64,000 nucleotides of DNA. Source: Aquamicrobium sp. (GTDB taxonomy: Bacteria; Pseudomonadota; Alphaproteobacteria; Rhizobiales; Rhizobiaceae). Below the pieces are notes generated by a model, which had not been told where the DNA came from, ran no database searches, and saw nothing but the letters and a program-made list of their open reading frames with translations. The stretch is taken from positions 2,426,111 through 2,490,110 of the forward strand of contig NZ_JAMLIE010000001.1 in the NCBI RefSeq assembly GCF_023954335.1, read 5' to 3'. The position numbers and the translations under genes were made by a program. Positions 1 to 9,350 of the stretch are shown piece by piece (within the stretch, counting starts at the first letter, position 1; each line of letters starts with the position of its first letter).

Positions 1-112
1 CCTGCCTCGAGGCGGCGTCCGCAGCCGCCAGCTCGTCGCCGGCAGGCAGCGCGGCTGCGAGGGCGCGAATGGCATCGATGGTGGTCGGCGCGGGCATGGC
101 GGTTCCGGTCAT
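1..112 (-). CDS. cobT: CobT-like phosphoribosyltransferase, N-terminal fragment (runs off the window)
   Basis: Only the first 37 codons are inside the window. The reading frame starts at an ATG whose last bases overlap the cobS stop codon (ATGA), so the two genes are translationally coupled and in one operon. The visible peptide contains IDAIRALAAALPAGDE, which resembles the N-terminus of nicotinate-nucleotide:dimethylbenzimidazole phosphoribosyltransferase, the enzyme that makes the lower-ligand nucleotide joined to adenosylcobinamide-GDP by CobS. The assignment rests mostly on position beside cobS and cobU; no catalytic residue is visible. Confidence 0.55.
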   Translation of the reverse strand, partial: MTGTAMPAPTTIDAIRALAAALPAGDELAAADAASRQ

Positions 113-888
113 GGCAGGAGGAAGACGGTCGCGGCCGACAGGAGGGCGATCTCGCCGGCCTGCTGCGCGCAGCCCAGCACGTCGCCGGTCTGCCCGCCGA
201 TCTGCGCCAGCGCGAGGCGCGCGACGAGCAAGGCGACGAGGCCGAGAACCAGCGACGAGACGACGGCGAAGGCGAGGCCGCAGGGCAGGAGGAAGACGAA
301 GCCGAGCGCCAGCGCCGCGAGCGTGGTTCCATTGCCCATGGTGCCGATGCCGGCCGAAAGCCCGTCGGCGCGCGCCGGGGGCAGGGCTGCCAGCAGGGCC
401 GGAAGCACCGCGCGCGAGCCGGCATGCGCCGCGACGCTCGCGAGGATCGCGCCGGCAATCGAGGCTTCCGCGAGCGCGGCGAGCGCCGCCCAGCGGGCGA
501 GCAGCGACAGGCCGAGCGCCAGCACGCCATAGGAGCCGATGCGGCTGTCGCGCATGATGGCGAGCTTGTCGTCACGGCTCCTGCCGCCGCCGAAGCCGTC
601 GGCGGTGTCGGCCAGCCCGTCCTCGTGCAGCGCCCCGGTCAGCGCGACCCCGGCGGCAATGGCGAAGGCGGCGGCAAGCTGCGGCGGCAGGCCGGGCAGC
701 AGCGCCAGCCACAACGCCCCGCCGACGCCGATGCCGACGACTGCCCCGGCAAGCGGCGCGGCCCACTGGATGTCGGCGAAGGTCCGCTGCCGGCCGGCGT
801 CGAGCGGGAGGGGCAGGCGGGTATAGAACGAGATCGCGCCGGCGGCGTCGCGCATGAGGACGGGCAATCCGGGAAGGTGAAAGGACAA
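109..888 (-). CDS. cobS: adenosylcobinamide-GDP ribazoletransferase (cobalamin synthase)
   Basis: 259 aa, normal length for CobS (CobV). This inner-membrane enzyme joins adenosylcobinamide-GDP to alpha-ribazole (phosphate) in the last steps of cobalamin assembly. Several hydrophobic helices are visible. The acidic signature HEDGLADTADGFGGG near residue 88, followed by RDSRIGSYG, is the conserved substrate/metal site, and GGQTGDVLGC near the C-terminus is the second conserved block. It is divergent from cobU across 181 bp and overlaps the start of a cobT-like gene. An alternative ATG lies 11 codons downstream of the chosen start. Confidence 0.93.
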   Translation of the reverse strand: MSFHLPGLPVLMRDAAGAISFYTRLPLPLDAGRQRTFADIQWAAPLAGAVVGIGVGGALWLALLPGLPPQLAAAFAIAAGVALTGALHEDGLADTADGFGGGRSRDDKLAIMRDSRIGSYGVLALGLSLLARWAALAALAEASIAGAILASVAAHAGSRAVLPALLAALPPARADGLSAGIGTMGNGTTLAALALGFVFLLPCGLAFAVVSSLVLGLVALLVARLALAQIGGQTGDVLGCAQQAGEIALLSAATVFLLP

Positions 889-1069
889 GCGGCTTCGGCT
901 CCGGCCGGAACGGGTGGAAGCCGATTTAGGGTTTGCCCGGCGGCGATGTCAACGCGCCGCGCGCCATGGTGCGACGAGGACGATTCGGGGTATGATCCTC
1001 GGGCAGGCGGGCTCGTCTGCAAATTGGGGGGAAGAACGATGAAGATCACGATGCAGGAAGGACGCGGCC

Positions 1070-1588
1070 ATGGCTGACCGGCAGGCAAGCCTGACGCTGG
1101 TGGTCGGCGGCGCGCGCTCGGGCAAGAGCAGCCACGCCGAGGCGCTGATCGCCGCGCACCCGGCACCCTGGACCTATATCGCCACCGCGCAGGCGTTCGA
1201 CGACGAGATGGAGGAGCGCATCGCCCACCACCGCGCCCGCCGCGACGGGCGCTGGCGCACTGTCGACGCGCCGCTCGACCTCGCCGAGACGCTCGGCGTG
1301 ATGCCCGAGGGCGCGCCGGTGCTGGTCGATTGCCTGACGCTCTGGCTCTCCAACATCATGCTGGCCGACCACGACGTCGACCGCGAGATACGCCGCCTCG
1401 TCGCCGTCCTTGCCGCGCCGCGCGGGCCGTGGGTCGTGGTCGCCAACGAGGTCGGCATGGGAATCGTGCCCGAGAACGCGCTGGCCCGGCGTTTTCGCGA
1501 TGAGGCCGGCCGGCTGAACCAGATGGTCGCGACCGTCGCCGACAGCGTCACCTTCACGGTCGCCGGCATGCCGCTCGCGGTCAAATAG
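1070..1588 (+). CDS. cobU: adenosylcobinamide kinase / adenosylcobinamide-phosphate guanylyltransferase
   Basis: 172 aa, the family length (CobU, called CobP in aerobic-pathway alphaproteobacteria). It phosphorylates adenosylcobinamide and then transfers GMP to give the adenosylcobinamide-GDP used by CobS. The P-loop GGARSGKS is at residues 13-20, DCLTLWLSN is the Walker-B-like block and VVANEVGMGIVPEN is the family motif. The start has an AAGGA-type ribosome-binding site. I see no cobalamin riboswitch in the 181-bp gap to cobS. Confidence 0.95.
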   Translation: MADRQASLTLVVGGARSGKSSHAEALIAAHPAPWTYIATAQAFDDEMEERIAHHRARRDGRWRTVDAPLDLAETLGVMPEGAPVLVDCLTLWLSNIMLADHDVDREIRRLVAVLAAPRGPWVVVANEVGMGIVPENALARRFRDEAGRLNQMVATVADSVTFTVAGMPLAVK

Positions 1589-1724
1589 ACGCCGCCCGCC
1601 CGGCGCGTCAGGTATCGTGCGACCTTTTCGCCCTTGTGGTGGAGAGGTCGTGCTTGGTAAATCGCATTTGATATACCAGTTAGAGACGGTCCCCACGACA
1701 GGATCGTCCCCATGGAGATCCCGA

Positions 1725-2930
1725 ATGGCGATACCGCGCACGAGACCGGACGGGCTGCCGGCGATCCTGTCCTATGGGTTTCGCCCGTTCTTCCTGTTCG
1801 GGGCCATCTATGGCGGGCTGACGGTGCTCGCCTGGGTGCCGATGCTGACCGGCGCGCTCGAGACGTCCAGCCTGTTCACGCCCGTCGACTGGCACGCCCA
1901 TGAGATGCTGTTCGGCTTCCTGCCCGCCATCATCACCGGCTTCCTGCTGACGGCGATCCCCAACTGGACCGGCCGCCTGCCGGTGCAGGGCTATTCGCTG
2001 CTCGCCCTGGTCCTGCTGTGGGCCGCCGGGCGCGTCGCTATCTATTTCTCCGCCGACATCGGCTGGCTGGCGGCGATGGCGATCGATTGCGCCTTCCTTT
2101 TCGCCGTCGCCGCCGCGGCGGGAATAGAGATCGTTGCCGGGCGCAACTGGCGCAACCTCAAGGTGCTCGCCCCCGTCCTCGTCCTCTTCCTCGCCAACGT
2201 GCTGTTCCATGTCGAGGCGCAAACTTACGGCATCACCGATCTCGGCCGCAGGCTGGCGCTTTCCGCCGCCCTCGTCCTCATCATGATCATCGGCGGGCGC
2301 ATCATCCCGAGCTTCACCCGCAACTGGCTGGCGCGCGAGAATCCGGGCCGGCTGCCGATCCCGTTCGGGCGCTTCGACGGCGTGGCCATCGTCGTCTCCG
2401 CCGTCGCGCTCGGGCTGTGGACCTTCATGCCCGGCGGGCCGCTTGCCGGGCTTCTGCTCCTCGCCGCCGGCGCGCTCAACGTCGCCCGGCTGGCGCGCTG
2501 GGCGGGCGAGCGGGCCTGGCGCGACGGGCTGGTCGTCGTGCTGCACGTCGCCTATGCCTTCGTTCCGCTCGGCCTCGTCGTCTCCGGGCTCGCGGCGCTG
2601 TTTCCGGCCGCCGTCCCTGCCGTCGCCGGCATTCACGTCTTCGGCATCGGCGCGATCGGGGCGATGACCCTCGCGGTCATGACCCGCTCCACGCTCGGCC
2701 ACACCGGGCGCGAGCTGAAGGCCGACCGCGCCACCGGTCTGATCTATGTCGCCATCGTCCTGTCGACGGTGCTGCGCTTCATCGCCGCCTTCTGGCCCGG
2801 GCAAACGCCGATCCTGCATGTCTCGGCCACGCTGTGGATCGCCGCCTTCTTCGGCTTTGCCCTGCATTACGGCCCGATGGTGCTGCGCCCGCGGCTGAAG
2901 CCGCGCCAGCCGAACCCGCGCCCCGCCTGA
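1725..2930 (+). CDS. nnrS: NnrS family membrane protein
   Basis: 401 aa from ATG 1725, chosen because MAIPRTRPDGLPAILSYGFRPFFLFG matches the usual family N-terminus; the frame is open back to 1617 but codes for nothing typical there. NnrS proteins are polytopic heme- and copper-binding membrane proteins linked to nitric-oxide stress and denitrification. Visible family marks are the GFRPFF motif, WHAHEM near residue 50, GGRIIPSFTRNW and MTRSTLGHTGR. About twelve hydrophobic segments are seen. No other denitrification gene is next to it; the upstream TTGAT half-site near 1670 is too weak to call an FNR box. Confidence 0.88.
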   Translation: MAIPRTRPDGLPAILSYGFRPFFLFGAIYGGLTVLAWVPMLTGALETSSLFTPVDWHAHEMLFGFLPAIITGFLLTAIPNWTGRLPVQGYSLLALVLLWAAGRVAIYFSADIGWLAAMAIDCAFLFAVAAAAGIEIVAGRNWRNLKVLAPVLVLFLANVLFHVEAQTYGITDLGRRLALSAALVLIMIIGGRIIPSFTRNWLARENPGRLPIPFGRFDGVAIVVSAVALGLWTFMPGGPLAGLLLLAAGALNVARLARWAGERAWRDGLVVVLHVAYAFVPLGLVVSGLAALFPAAVPAVAGIHVFGIGAIGAMTLAVMTRSTLGHTGRELKADRATGLIYVAIVLSTVLRFIAAFWPGQTPILHVSATLWIAAFFGFALHYGPMVLRPRLKPRQPNPRPA

Positions 2931-3075
2931 GCCTGCCGCAACGAAAAGCAAAGAATTCCGCTGCCGGCCAATCGCTGCTTGACCGCGCTTCTTCGCCAAT
3001 GCGACACAATTCATGGCGTATGCTTTCATGAAGCGTGCGACGCGCAGCAAGGACGGGAGGCCGCGACAGCCGGCG

Positions 3076-4254
3076 ATGGACCAGACCACCAAGCCCAGCC
3101 AACAGCAGGAGCCGCGCTGGCTCGGCAGCACCGCGCCCGCGCGCCACGCGCTCATCCCGCCGCTGTCGCTGGCGCGCTGGCTGCTCGTCCTCGTCATCGC
3201 CGCCGGCGTCTACTTCTTCCACGGCTTCCTGGTGCCGGTGCTTGCCGCGCTGGTCATCGGCTTCGCCAGCTGGCCGGTCTATCGCGACATCCTGCGCCGC
3301 TGCGGCGGCAACCGGGCACTGGCCGCCACCATCGCCATCCTGCTCATTCTCGCCTTCCTCATCGTGCCGCTGGTCATGGCCATCAGCTACACGATCCAGG
3401 AGGTCGGCATCTGGTTCACCTGGGCGGTTGAGACCAACCGCACCGGCGCGCCGACGCCCGAGTGGATGGTCGCGCTTCCCGGCATCGGCCAGTGGCTCGA
3501 CGAGCAATGGTTCCGCTATATCGGCCATCCCGGCGCGCTCGGCGAACTGGTGCAGATCGTCAGCGGCGCCAATATCGGCTCGATCTACCGCGCGGTGCTG
3601 GCTGCCGGCACCGGCCTGTTCGACCTCCTGCTGACGCTGCTGTTCATGATGATCGCGCTGTTCTTCGTCTACAAGGACGGCGCCAACTTCGTCGCCCAGC
3701 TCGACACGCTCGGCGAGCGCATCCTGCCCGGGCGCTGGGGGCGCATCTCGCGCGTCGTTCCGGCCACCATCAGCTCGACCGTCATGGGCATGACGCTGAT
3801 CGCCATCGGCGAGGGCATCGTGCTCGGCATCGCCTACTGGATCGCCGGCGTGCCGTCGCCGGTGACGCTCGGCGTCATCACCGGCATCATGGCGCTGATT
3901 CCCGGCGGCGCGCCGCTCTCCTTCACCCTCGTCTCCGTCTATCTGGTCGCGTCCGGCTCGCCCTTCGCCGGCGTCGCCCTTTTCGCCTGGGGGGCGACGG
4001 AGCTGTTCATCGTCGACAAGACGCTGCGGCCCAAGCTCGTCGGCGGGCCGATCAAGCTGCCCTTCCTGCCGACCTTTTTCGGCCTCATCGGCGGCGTCAA
4101 GACCATGGGCTTCCTCGGCCTGTTCATCGGCCCGGTGCTGATGGCGCTGCTCGTCGCGATCTGGCGCGAATGGCTCCACGAGATGCAGACGCAGGAGGTC
4201 GTGGCGGCGGCGGAGCCTCCCGCAGTGCCGCCGGTCCTGCCAAGAGGCGAATAA
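3076..4254 (+). CDS. AI-2E family transporter (PerM-like membrane protein)
   Basis: 392 aa from ATG 3076. The frame is open back to 3013, but the charged segment beginning MDQTTKPSQ and running into PRWLGSTAPARH looks like the natural N-terminus, followed by paired hydrophobic helices (SLARWLLVLVIAAG, then HGFLVPVLAALVIG). The C-terminal half has the conserved family blocks GVPSPVTLGVITGIMALIPGG and IGPVLMALLVAIW. Members are eight-helix permeases; some export autoinducer-2, others act as Na+/H+ antiporters. The antiporter operon that follows is separate, with a 200-bp gap. The transported substrate cannot be told from sequence. Confidence 0.85.
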   Translation: MDQTTKPSQQQEPRWLGSTAPARHALIPPLSLARWLLVLVIAAGVYFFHGFLVPVLAALVIGFASWPVYRDILRRCGGNRALAATIAILLILAFLIVPLVMAISYTIQEVGIWFTWAVETNRTGAPTPEWMVALPGIGQWLDEQWFRYIGHPGALGELVQIVSGANIGSIYRAVLAAGTGLFDLLLTLLFMMIALFFVYKDGANFVAQLDTLGERILPGRWGRISRVVPATISSTVMGMTLIAIGEGIVLGIAYWIAGVPSPVTLGVITGIMALIPGGAPLSFTLVSVYLVASGSPFAGVALFAWGATELFIVDKTLRPKLVGGPIKLPFLPTFFGLIGGVKTMGFLGLFIGPVLMALLVAIWREWLHEMQTQEVVAAAEPPAVPPVLPRGE

Positions 4255-4312
4255 GACGCTGATTCGACGCATTTTTGTCGCGTTCCGCCTGTTCATCCCG
4301 TCAGGATTCTGC

Positions 4313-4338
4313 CATTGTGCGTCTGCATCAGCACAATG
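4313..4338. promoter_or_regulatory. inverted repeat upstream of the Mrp/Pha operon
   Basis: CATTGTG at 4313-4319 and CACAATG at 4332-4338 are perfect inverted heptamers with centres about two helical turns apart, 116 bp before the antiporter operon. A TTGACG at 4370-4375 could be a -35 box, but a -10 box at correct spacing is not clear. A dimeric repressor or activator site is plausible; the regulator is unknown. Confidence 0.3.
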
Positions 4339-4453
4339 TTGCACATTGCCGCTCCCGCCGAATTCAGGCTTGACGGGACCGGCGGTGTCATAGCCTTTCA
4401 ACTCTCGGGCGCGCCGATGGCGGCGCGACAGATTCGGAACCCATGCATCGCGG

Positions 4454-7369
4454 ATGAACGACGCCAACCTGCTCCTGCTCCTGATCCTGCTTCCCTTCAT
4501 GGGCAGTGCGCTGGCGGCGATGCTGCCGGGAAACGCCCGCAACGGCGAGGCATGGCTCTCGGGCGGGGTGGCGGTCGCCGCCTTCGCCATCGCGGCATCG
4601 ATGTTCCCCGAGGTCGCCAACGGCGGCGTGGTGCGCCGCGAGATCGAGTGGATACCCGAACTCGGGCTGAACTTCACGCTCAGGATGGACGGCTTCGCGT
4701 GGATGTTCTCGATGCTGATCACCGGCATCGGCCTGCTCGTCGTCATCTACGCCCGCTACTACATGTCGCCGAAGGACCCGGTGCCGCGCTTCTTCTCCTT
4801 CCTGCTCGCCTTCATGGGGGCGATGCAGGGCATGGTCATCTCCGGCAACCTGATCCTGCTCGGCATCTTCTGGGAGCTGACCAGCATCTTCTCCTTCCTG
4901 CTGATCGGCTACTGGCACCACAACGCCGCCGCCCGCGACGGCGCGCGCATGGCGCTGATCATCACCGGCGTCGGCGGGCTCGGCCTGCTGGTCGGCCTCA
5001 TCCTGATCGGCCACATCGTCGGCTCCTACGACCTCGACGTGGTGCTGGCCTCGGGCAACGCCATCCGCAACCACGAGCTCTACACGCCGGCGCTGCTCCT
5101 GGTGCTGCTCGGCGCGCTGACCAAGAGCGCGCAGTTCCCGTTCCATTTCTGGCTGCCCAACGCCATGGCCGCGCCGACGCCTGTCTCGGCCTATCTCCAT
5201 TCGGCAACCATGGTGAAGGCCGGCGTCTTCCTGCTCGCCCGGCTGTGGCCGGTGCTGTCCGGCACCGACGAATGGTTCCTGATCGTCGGCATCACCGGGA
5301 TGGCAACGCTGCTGCTCGGCGCCTATTTCGCCATCTTCCAGCAGGATTTGAAGGGTCTGCTCGCCTATTCGACGATCAGCCATCTCGGCCTCATCACCAC
5401 GCTGCTCAGTCTCGGCAGCCCGCTGGCGGCCGTCGCCGCGATCTTCCACATGATGAACCACGCCACCTTCAAGGCGTCGCTGTTCATGGCCGCCGGCATC
5501 ATCGACCACGAGGCCGGCACGCGCGACATGCGCAAGCTGTCGGGCCTGTTCTCCTTCCTGCCGATCACGGCGACGCTCGCCATGGTGGCGAGCGCGGCGA
5601 TGGCGGGCGTTCCGCTGCTCAACGGCTTCCTGTCGAAGGAGATGTTCTTCGCCGAGACACTGGAGCAGCATCACGGCTCGATCATCGACGGCATGGCGCC
5701 CTATGCGGCGACCATCGCCAGCGCCTTCGCCGTCGCCTATTCGGTGCGCTTCATCCACACCGTGTTCTTCGGGCCGAAGCCGGTCGACCTGCCGCGCGAG
5801 CCGCACGAGCCGCCGCACTGGATGCGCCTGCCGATCGAACTCCTGGTGCTGATCTGCCTCATCGTCGGCATCATCCCCGGCATGACCGTCGGGCCATATC
5901 TCCATGCCGCCGTGGTCGCGGTGCTCGGCGACCGCACGCCCGAATACAGCCTTGCGGTCTGGCACGGCATCAACACGCCGCTGATCATGAGCACGGTGGC
6001 GCTGATCGGCGGCGTGCTGCTCTACCTTTCCCTGCGCACCTATCTGGCGCGCGGCGAGGACGGGCCGCCGCTGTTCCGCGAGCTGCAGGGCAAGCGCATC
6101 TTCGAGCGCATCCTCGTCACCATCTCGTGGCGCTGGGCGCGCTGGCTCGAGGGCCATCTCGGCACAAGGCGCCTGCAGCCGCAGCTTCGCCTCGTCGTCT
6201 CCATCGCCTTCGTCGCCGCGCTGTGGCCGCTGTTCGCCGGCGGGTTCAATCCCGGCTGGCCGAGCCTTGCCGGCGTCGACCCGGTGTTCGCCGCCATCTG
6301 GGCCGTCGGGGCGATCTGCGCCGTCGGCGCCGCCTACCAGGCCAAGTATCACCGGCTGGCGGCGCTGATCCTGATGGGCGGCGCGGGGATCGTCACCTGC
6401 GTCACCTTCATCTGGTTCTCCGCGCCCGACCTCGCCGTCACCCAGCTCGTCGTCGAGATCGTCACCACGGTGCTGATCCTGCTCGGCCTGCGCTGGCTGC
6501 CCAAGCGCATCGAGAAGGTCGACAATTCGGCGCGGCCCATCGCCCGCATGCGCCGCCACCGCGACTTCTTCCTCGCGCTCGTGTGCGGCACGGGCATGAC
6601 CATGATCGCCTATGCGATCATGACGACCCCGTCGCCCGACACCATCGCCGATTTCTTCCTGACCCGCGCCTATACGGAAGGCGGCGGCACCAACGTCGTC
6701 AACGTCATCCTCGTCGATTTCCGCGGCTTTGACACCTTCGGAGAGATCACGGTGCTGGGCATCGTCGCGCTGACCGTGTTCGCGCTGCTGCGCCGCTTCC
6801 GCCCCGCCGCCGACAGCGTCGGCGTGCCCGAGCAGCAGCGCATCCAGAACGCCTTCGACGACGAGCGGCCCGACCGCGAGGTCGGCGAGACCGTGCGCGA
6901 CTATCTGCTCGTCCCCTCGGTCATCATGCAGTGGATGTTCCCGGTCATCATCCTGCTCGCGGCCTACGTCTTCCTGCGCGGGCACGACCTGCCGGGCGGC
7001 GGCTTCGCCGCCGGCATCATCATGGCGATCGGCTTCCTCCTGCAGTATATTGGCGGCGGCACCCGCTGGGTCGAGGACCGCCTGCGCATCCTGCCGGTGC
7101 GCTGGATCGGCTCCGGCCTGCTGCTCGCCGCATTCACCGGCATCGGCGCGTGGCTGTTCGGCATGCCGTTCCTGACCTCGTACTTCCAGTACACGGACAT
7201 CCCGTTCATCGGCAAAGTGCCGACGGCCTCGGCCCTGCTGTTCGATCTCGGCGTGTTCTCGCTCGTCGTCGGCGCGACCGTGCTGATGCTCATCGCGCTC
7301 GCCCACCAGTCGGTGCGCAGCCATCGCGTGCGCGCCGTCGAGGCGGCCAAGGCCGAGGAGGACGCCTGA
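4454..7369 (+). CDS. phaAB: monovalent cation/H+ antiporter, fused subunits A and B
   Basis: 971 aa, the length of the fused MrpA-MrpB (PhaAB) subunit of rhizobia. MrpA is the large NuoL-like membrane subunit of the Na+(K+)/H+ antiporter: the central region has PNAMAAPTPVSAYLHSATMVKAG, the quinone/antiporter core signature with its conserved lysine. The last 150 residues carry the MnhB domain, recognised by VLRGHDLPGGGFAAG-type sequence (here LRGHDLPGGGFAAGI), so no separate B gene is expected. It is the first gene of a six-gene operon and its stop codon touches the C subunit start. Confidence 0.95.
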   Translation: MNDANLLLLLILLPFMGSALAAMLPGNARNGEAWLSGGVAVAAFAIAASMFPEVANGGVVRREIEWIPELGLNFTLRMDGFAWMFSMLITGIGLLVVIYARYYMSPKDPVPRFFSFLLAFMGAMQGMVISGNLILLGIFWELTSIFSFLLIGYWHHNAAARDGARMALIITGVGGLGLLVGLILIGHIVGSYDLDVVLASGNAIRNHELYTPALLLVLLGALTKSAQFPFHFWLPNAMAAPTPVSAYLHSATMVKAGVFLLARLWPVLSGTDEWFLIVGITGMATLLLGAYFAIFQQDLKGLLAYSTISHLGLITTLLSLGSPLAAVAAIFHMMNHATFKASLFMAAGIIDHEAGTRDMRKLSGLFSFLPITATLAMVASAAMAGVPLLNGFLSKEMFFAETLEQHHGSIIDGMAPYAATIASAFAVAYSVRFIHTVFFGPKPVDLPREPHEPPHWMRLPIELLVLICLIVGIIPGMTVGPYLHAAVVAVLGDRTPEYSLAVWHGINTPLIMSTVALIGGVLLYLSLRTYLARGEDGPPLFRELQGKRIFERILVTISWRWARWLEGHLGTRRLQPQLRLVVSIAFVAALWPLFAGGFNPGWPSLAGVDPVFAAIWAVGAICAVGAAYQAKYHRLAALILMGGAGIVTCVTFIWFSAPDLAVTQLVVEIVTTVLILLGLRWLPKRIEKVDNSARPIARMRRHRDFFLALVCGTGMTMIAYAIMTTPSPDTIADFFLTRAYTEGGGTNVVNVILVDFRGFDTFGEITVLGIVALTVFALLRRFRPAADSVGVPEQQRIQNAFDDERPDREVGETVRDYLLVPSVIMQWMFPVIILLAAYVFLRGHDLPGGGFAAGIIMAIGFLLQYIGGGTRWVEDRLRILPVRWIGSGLLLAAFTGIGAWLFGMPFLTSYFQYTDIPFIGKVPTASALLFDLGVFSLVVGATVLMLIALAHQSVRSHRVRAVEAAKAEEDA

Positions 7370-7713
7370 TGGAACTCGTCCTCTCCCTCGGCATCGGCAT
7401 CCTGACCGGCTCGGGCGTGTGGCTCCTGCTGCGCCCGCGCACCTATCAGGTCATCATCGGGCTGGCCCTTTTGTCCTATGCGGTCAACCTGTTCATCTTC
7501 TCGATGGGGCGTCTCAAGGTGAACGCGCCGCCGATCCTGCCCGGCGCGGCCGAGATCGACCCCGCCACCTTCGCCGATCCGGTGCCGCAGGCGCTGGTGC
7601 TCACCGCCATCGTCATCGGCTTCGCCACCACGGCGCTGTTCCTCGTCGTGCTGCTCGCCGCGCGCGGCCTGACCGGCACCGACCATGTCGACGGCAGGGA
7701 GCCGGAACGGTGA
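7369..7713 (+). CDS. phaC2: Mrp/Pha antiporter subunit C
   Basis: 114 aa from ATG 7369, which overlaps the TGA of the AB gene. It is a NuoK-like small subunit with three hydrophobic helices; GLALLSYAVNLFIFSMGRL and DPVPQALVLTAIVIGFATTA are the conserved blocks of MnhC/MrpC. The longer open frame upstream of 7369 is only the shadow of the AB gene. The symbol is given to separate it from the polymer synthase phaC at 17629; mrpC is an equivalent name. Confidence 0.93.
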   Translation: MELVLSLGIGILTGSGVWLLLRPRTYQVIIGLALLSYAVNLFIFSMGRLKVNAPPILPGAAEIDPATFADPVPQALVLTAIVIGFATTALFLVVLLAARGLTGTDHVDGREPER

Positions 7714-9350
7714 TCGTCGCTCCCGAACATCTCGTCATCGCACCGGTGGTGCTGCCGATGGTGGCTGGCGCGCTGCTGCTGTTCTTCGACGACCGCGAGC
7801 GCCTGCTCAAGGCGACCGTGTCGATCATGACGGCCGTCGCGCTGCTCGCCATCTCGGTGACGCTGCTCATCGCCGCCCATTCCGGCGGCGAGCCGGGGGC
7901 GGGGCGCATCGTCGTCTATCTGCTCGGCAACTGGCCGCCGCCCTTCGCCATCCTCCTCGTGCTCGACCGCCTGTCGGCGATGATGCTGGTGCTGTCGTCG
8001 GTGCTGGCCATCCCCGCGCTGATCTTCTCGATCGGCCGCTGGCAGAAGGCCGGCCCGCACTTCCACACGCTGTTCCTGTTCCTGCTGATGGGGCTGAACG
8101 GCGCGTTCCTGACCGGCGACCTCTTCAACCTCTTCGTCTTCTTCGAGGTGATGCTGGCCGCATCCTACGGCCTTGCTCTGCACGGCTCAGGCACGCAGCG
8201 CGTGCGCGCCGGCATGCATTACATCGCCATCAATCTCGCCGCCTCGCTGCTGTTCCTGATCGGCGTGTCGCTGATCTACGGCGTCACCGGCACGCTCAAC
8301 ATGGCCGACCTGATCCTGCGCATCCCGGGGGTGCCGCCGGAAAGCCGCATGATGCTGGAGGCGGGCGCGGCGATCCTCGGCGTCGCATTCCTCATCAAGG
8401 CCGGCATGTGGCCGCTCTCCTTCTGGCTGCCGACCATGTACACGGCAGCACCCGCGCCGGTGGCGGCGATCTTCGCGATCATGAGCAAGGTCGGCGTCTA
8501 CGTCATCCTGCGCCTGTCGCTGCTGTTCTCGGCCGCCGGCATGCCCGAGGGCACGTCGAGCTTCGGCTGGCAGCTGCTGTTCCTCGGCGGCATGGCGACC
8601 ATCGCCTTCGGGGCCATCGGCGTCCTTGCCTCGCAGGCACTCGGGCGGCTCGCCGGCTATTCGGTGCTCGTCTCCTCGGGCACGCTGCTCGCCGCCATGG
8701 GCCTGTCGCAGACCGGCGTCACCGCCGGCGCGCTGTTCTACCTCATCAGCTCGACGCTGACGATTTCCGCCTTCTTCCTGCTGATCGAGCTGGTCGAGCG
8801 CGGGCAGGACGCCTTCGCCAACGTGCTCGCCGTAACGCAGGAGGCCTTCGGCGAGGGCGAGGAAGACGAGGAGGTCGAGCCGGAGGTCGGCGTCACGATT
8901 CCCGCGACGCTCGCCATTCTCGGCATCAGCTTCGGCCTGTGCGGCATCCTGCTCGCCGGCCTGCCGCCGCTGCCCGGCTTCCTCGCCAAGTTCGCGATGC
9001 TGACCGCCATGTTCAACCCGCTCGGGCTCGGCGAGGCGGGCGAGATCGGGGCGGCCTCGTGGTGGCTCGCCACGCTGCTGATCCTGTCGGGCCTGTCCGC
9101 GCTGATCGCGATGAGCCGCGCCGGTATCCGCGCCTTCTGGGCGCCGGTCGATATCGTGGTGCCGCGCGTCCTGCTGATCGAGATCGTGCCGGTCGGCATG
9201 CTGCTGGCGGCGACGCTGTTCCTGACCGTGCAGGCCGGGCCGGTCATGCGCTTCATGGAGGCGACTGCCGAGGGTCTGCACCAGCCCTGGTCCTATGTCG
9301 AGAAGGTGATGGAGCAGCCGCGCGCCACCGGCCGGGAGGCGCCGCGATGA
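7710..9350 (+). CDS. phaD: Mrp/Pha antiporter subunit D
   Basis: 546 aa from GTG 7710, overlapping the stop of subunit C (GTGA). This is the second large NuoL/M/N-like proton-pumping subunit. KAGMWPLSFWLPTMYTAAPAP carries the conserved lysine and proline-broken helix of the family, preceded by FEVMLAASYGLALHG. A charged insertion (EEDEEVEPEVG, near residue 390) lies between hydrophobic blocks and is typical of MrpD. Fourteen or so membrane helices are expected. Confidence 0.94.
   Translation: MIVAPEHLVIAPVVLPMVAGALLLFFDDRERLLKATVSIMTAVALLAISVTLLIAAHSGGEPGAGRIVVYLLGNWPPPFAILLVLDRLSAMMLVLSSVLAIPALIFSIGRWQKAGPHFHTLFLFLLMGLNGAFLTGDLFNLFVFFEVMLAASYGLALHGSGTQRVRAGMHYIAINLAASLLFLIGVSLIYGVTGTLNMADLILRIPGVPPESRMMLEAGAAILGVAFLIKAGMWPLSFWLPTMYTAAPAPVAAIFAIMSKVGVYVILRLSLLFSAAGMPEGTSSFGWQLLFLGGMATIAFGAIGVLASQALGRLAGYSVLVSSGTLLAAMGLSQTGVTAGALFYLISSTLTISAFFLLIELVERGQDAFANVLAVTQEAFGEGEEDEEVEPEVGVTIPATLAILGISFGLCGILLAGLPPLPGFLAKFAMLTAMFNPLGLGEAGEIGAASWWLATLLILSGLSALIAMSRAGIRAFWAPVDIVVPRVLLIEIVPVGMLLAATLFLTVQAGPVMRFMEATAEGLHQPWSYVEKVMEQPRATGREAPR

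Noticed and set aside
889..1069. Possible cobalamin riboswitch between cobS and cobU
   Set aside because: No B12-box-like core or stable long helix is recognisable.
1039..1077. 12-codon frame (MKITMQEGRGHG) with a GGGGGAAG site, overlapping the cobU start
   Set aside because: It could be a leader peptide, but it is too short to judge and has no regulatory codon pattern.
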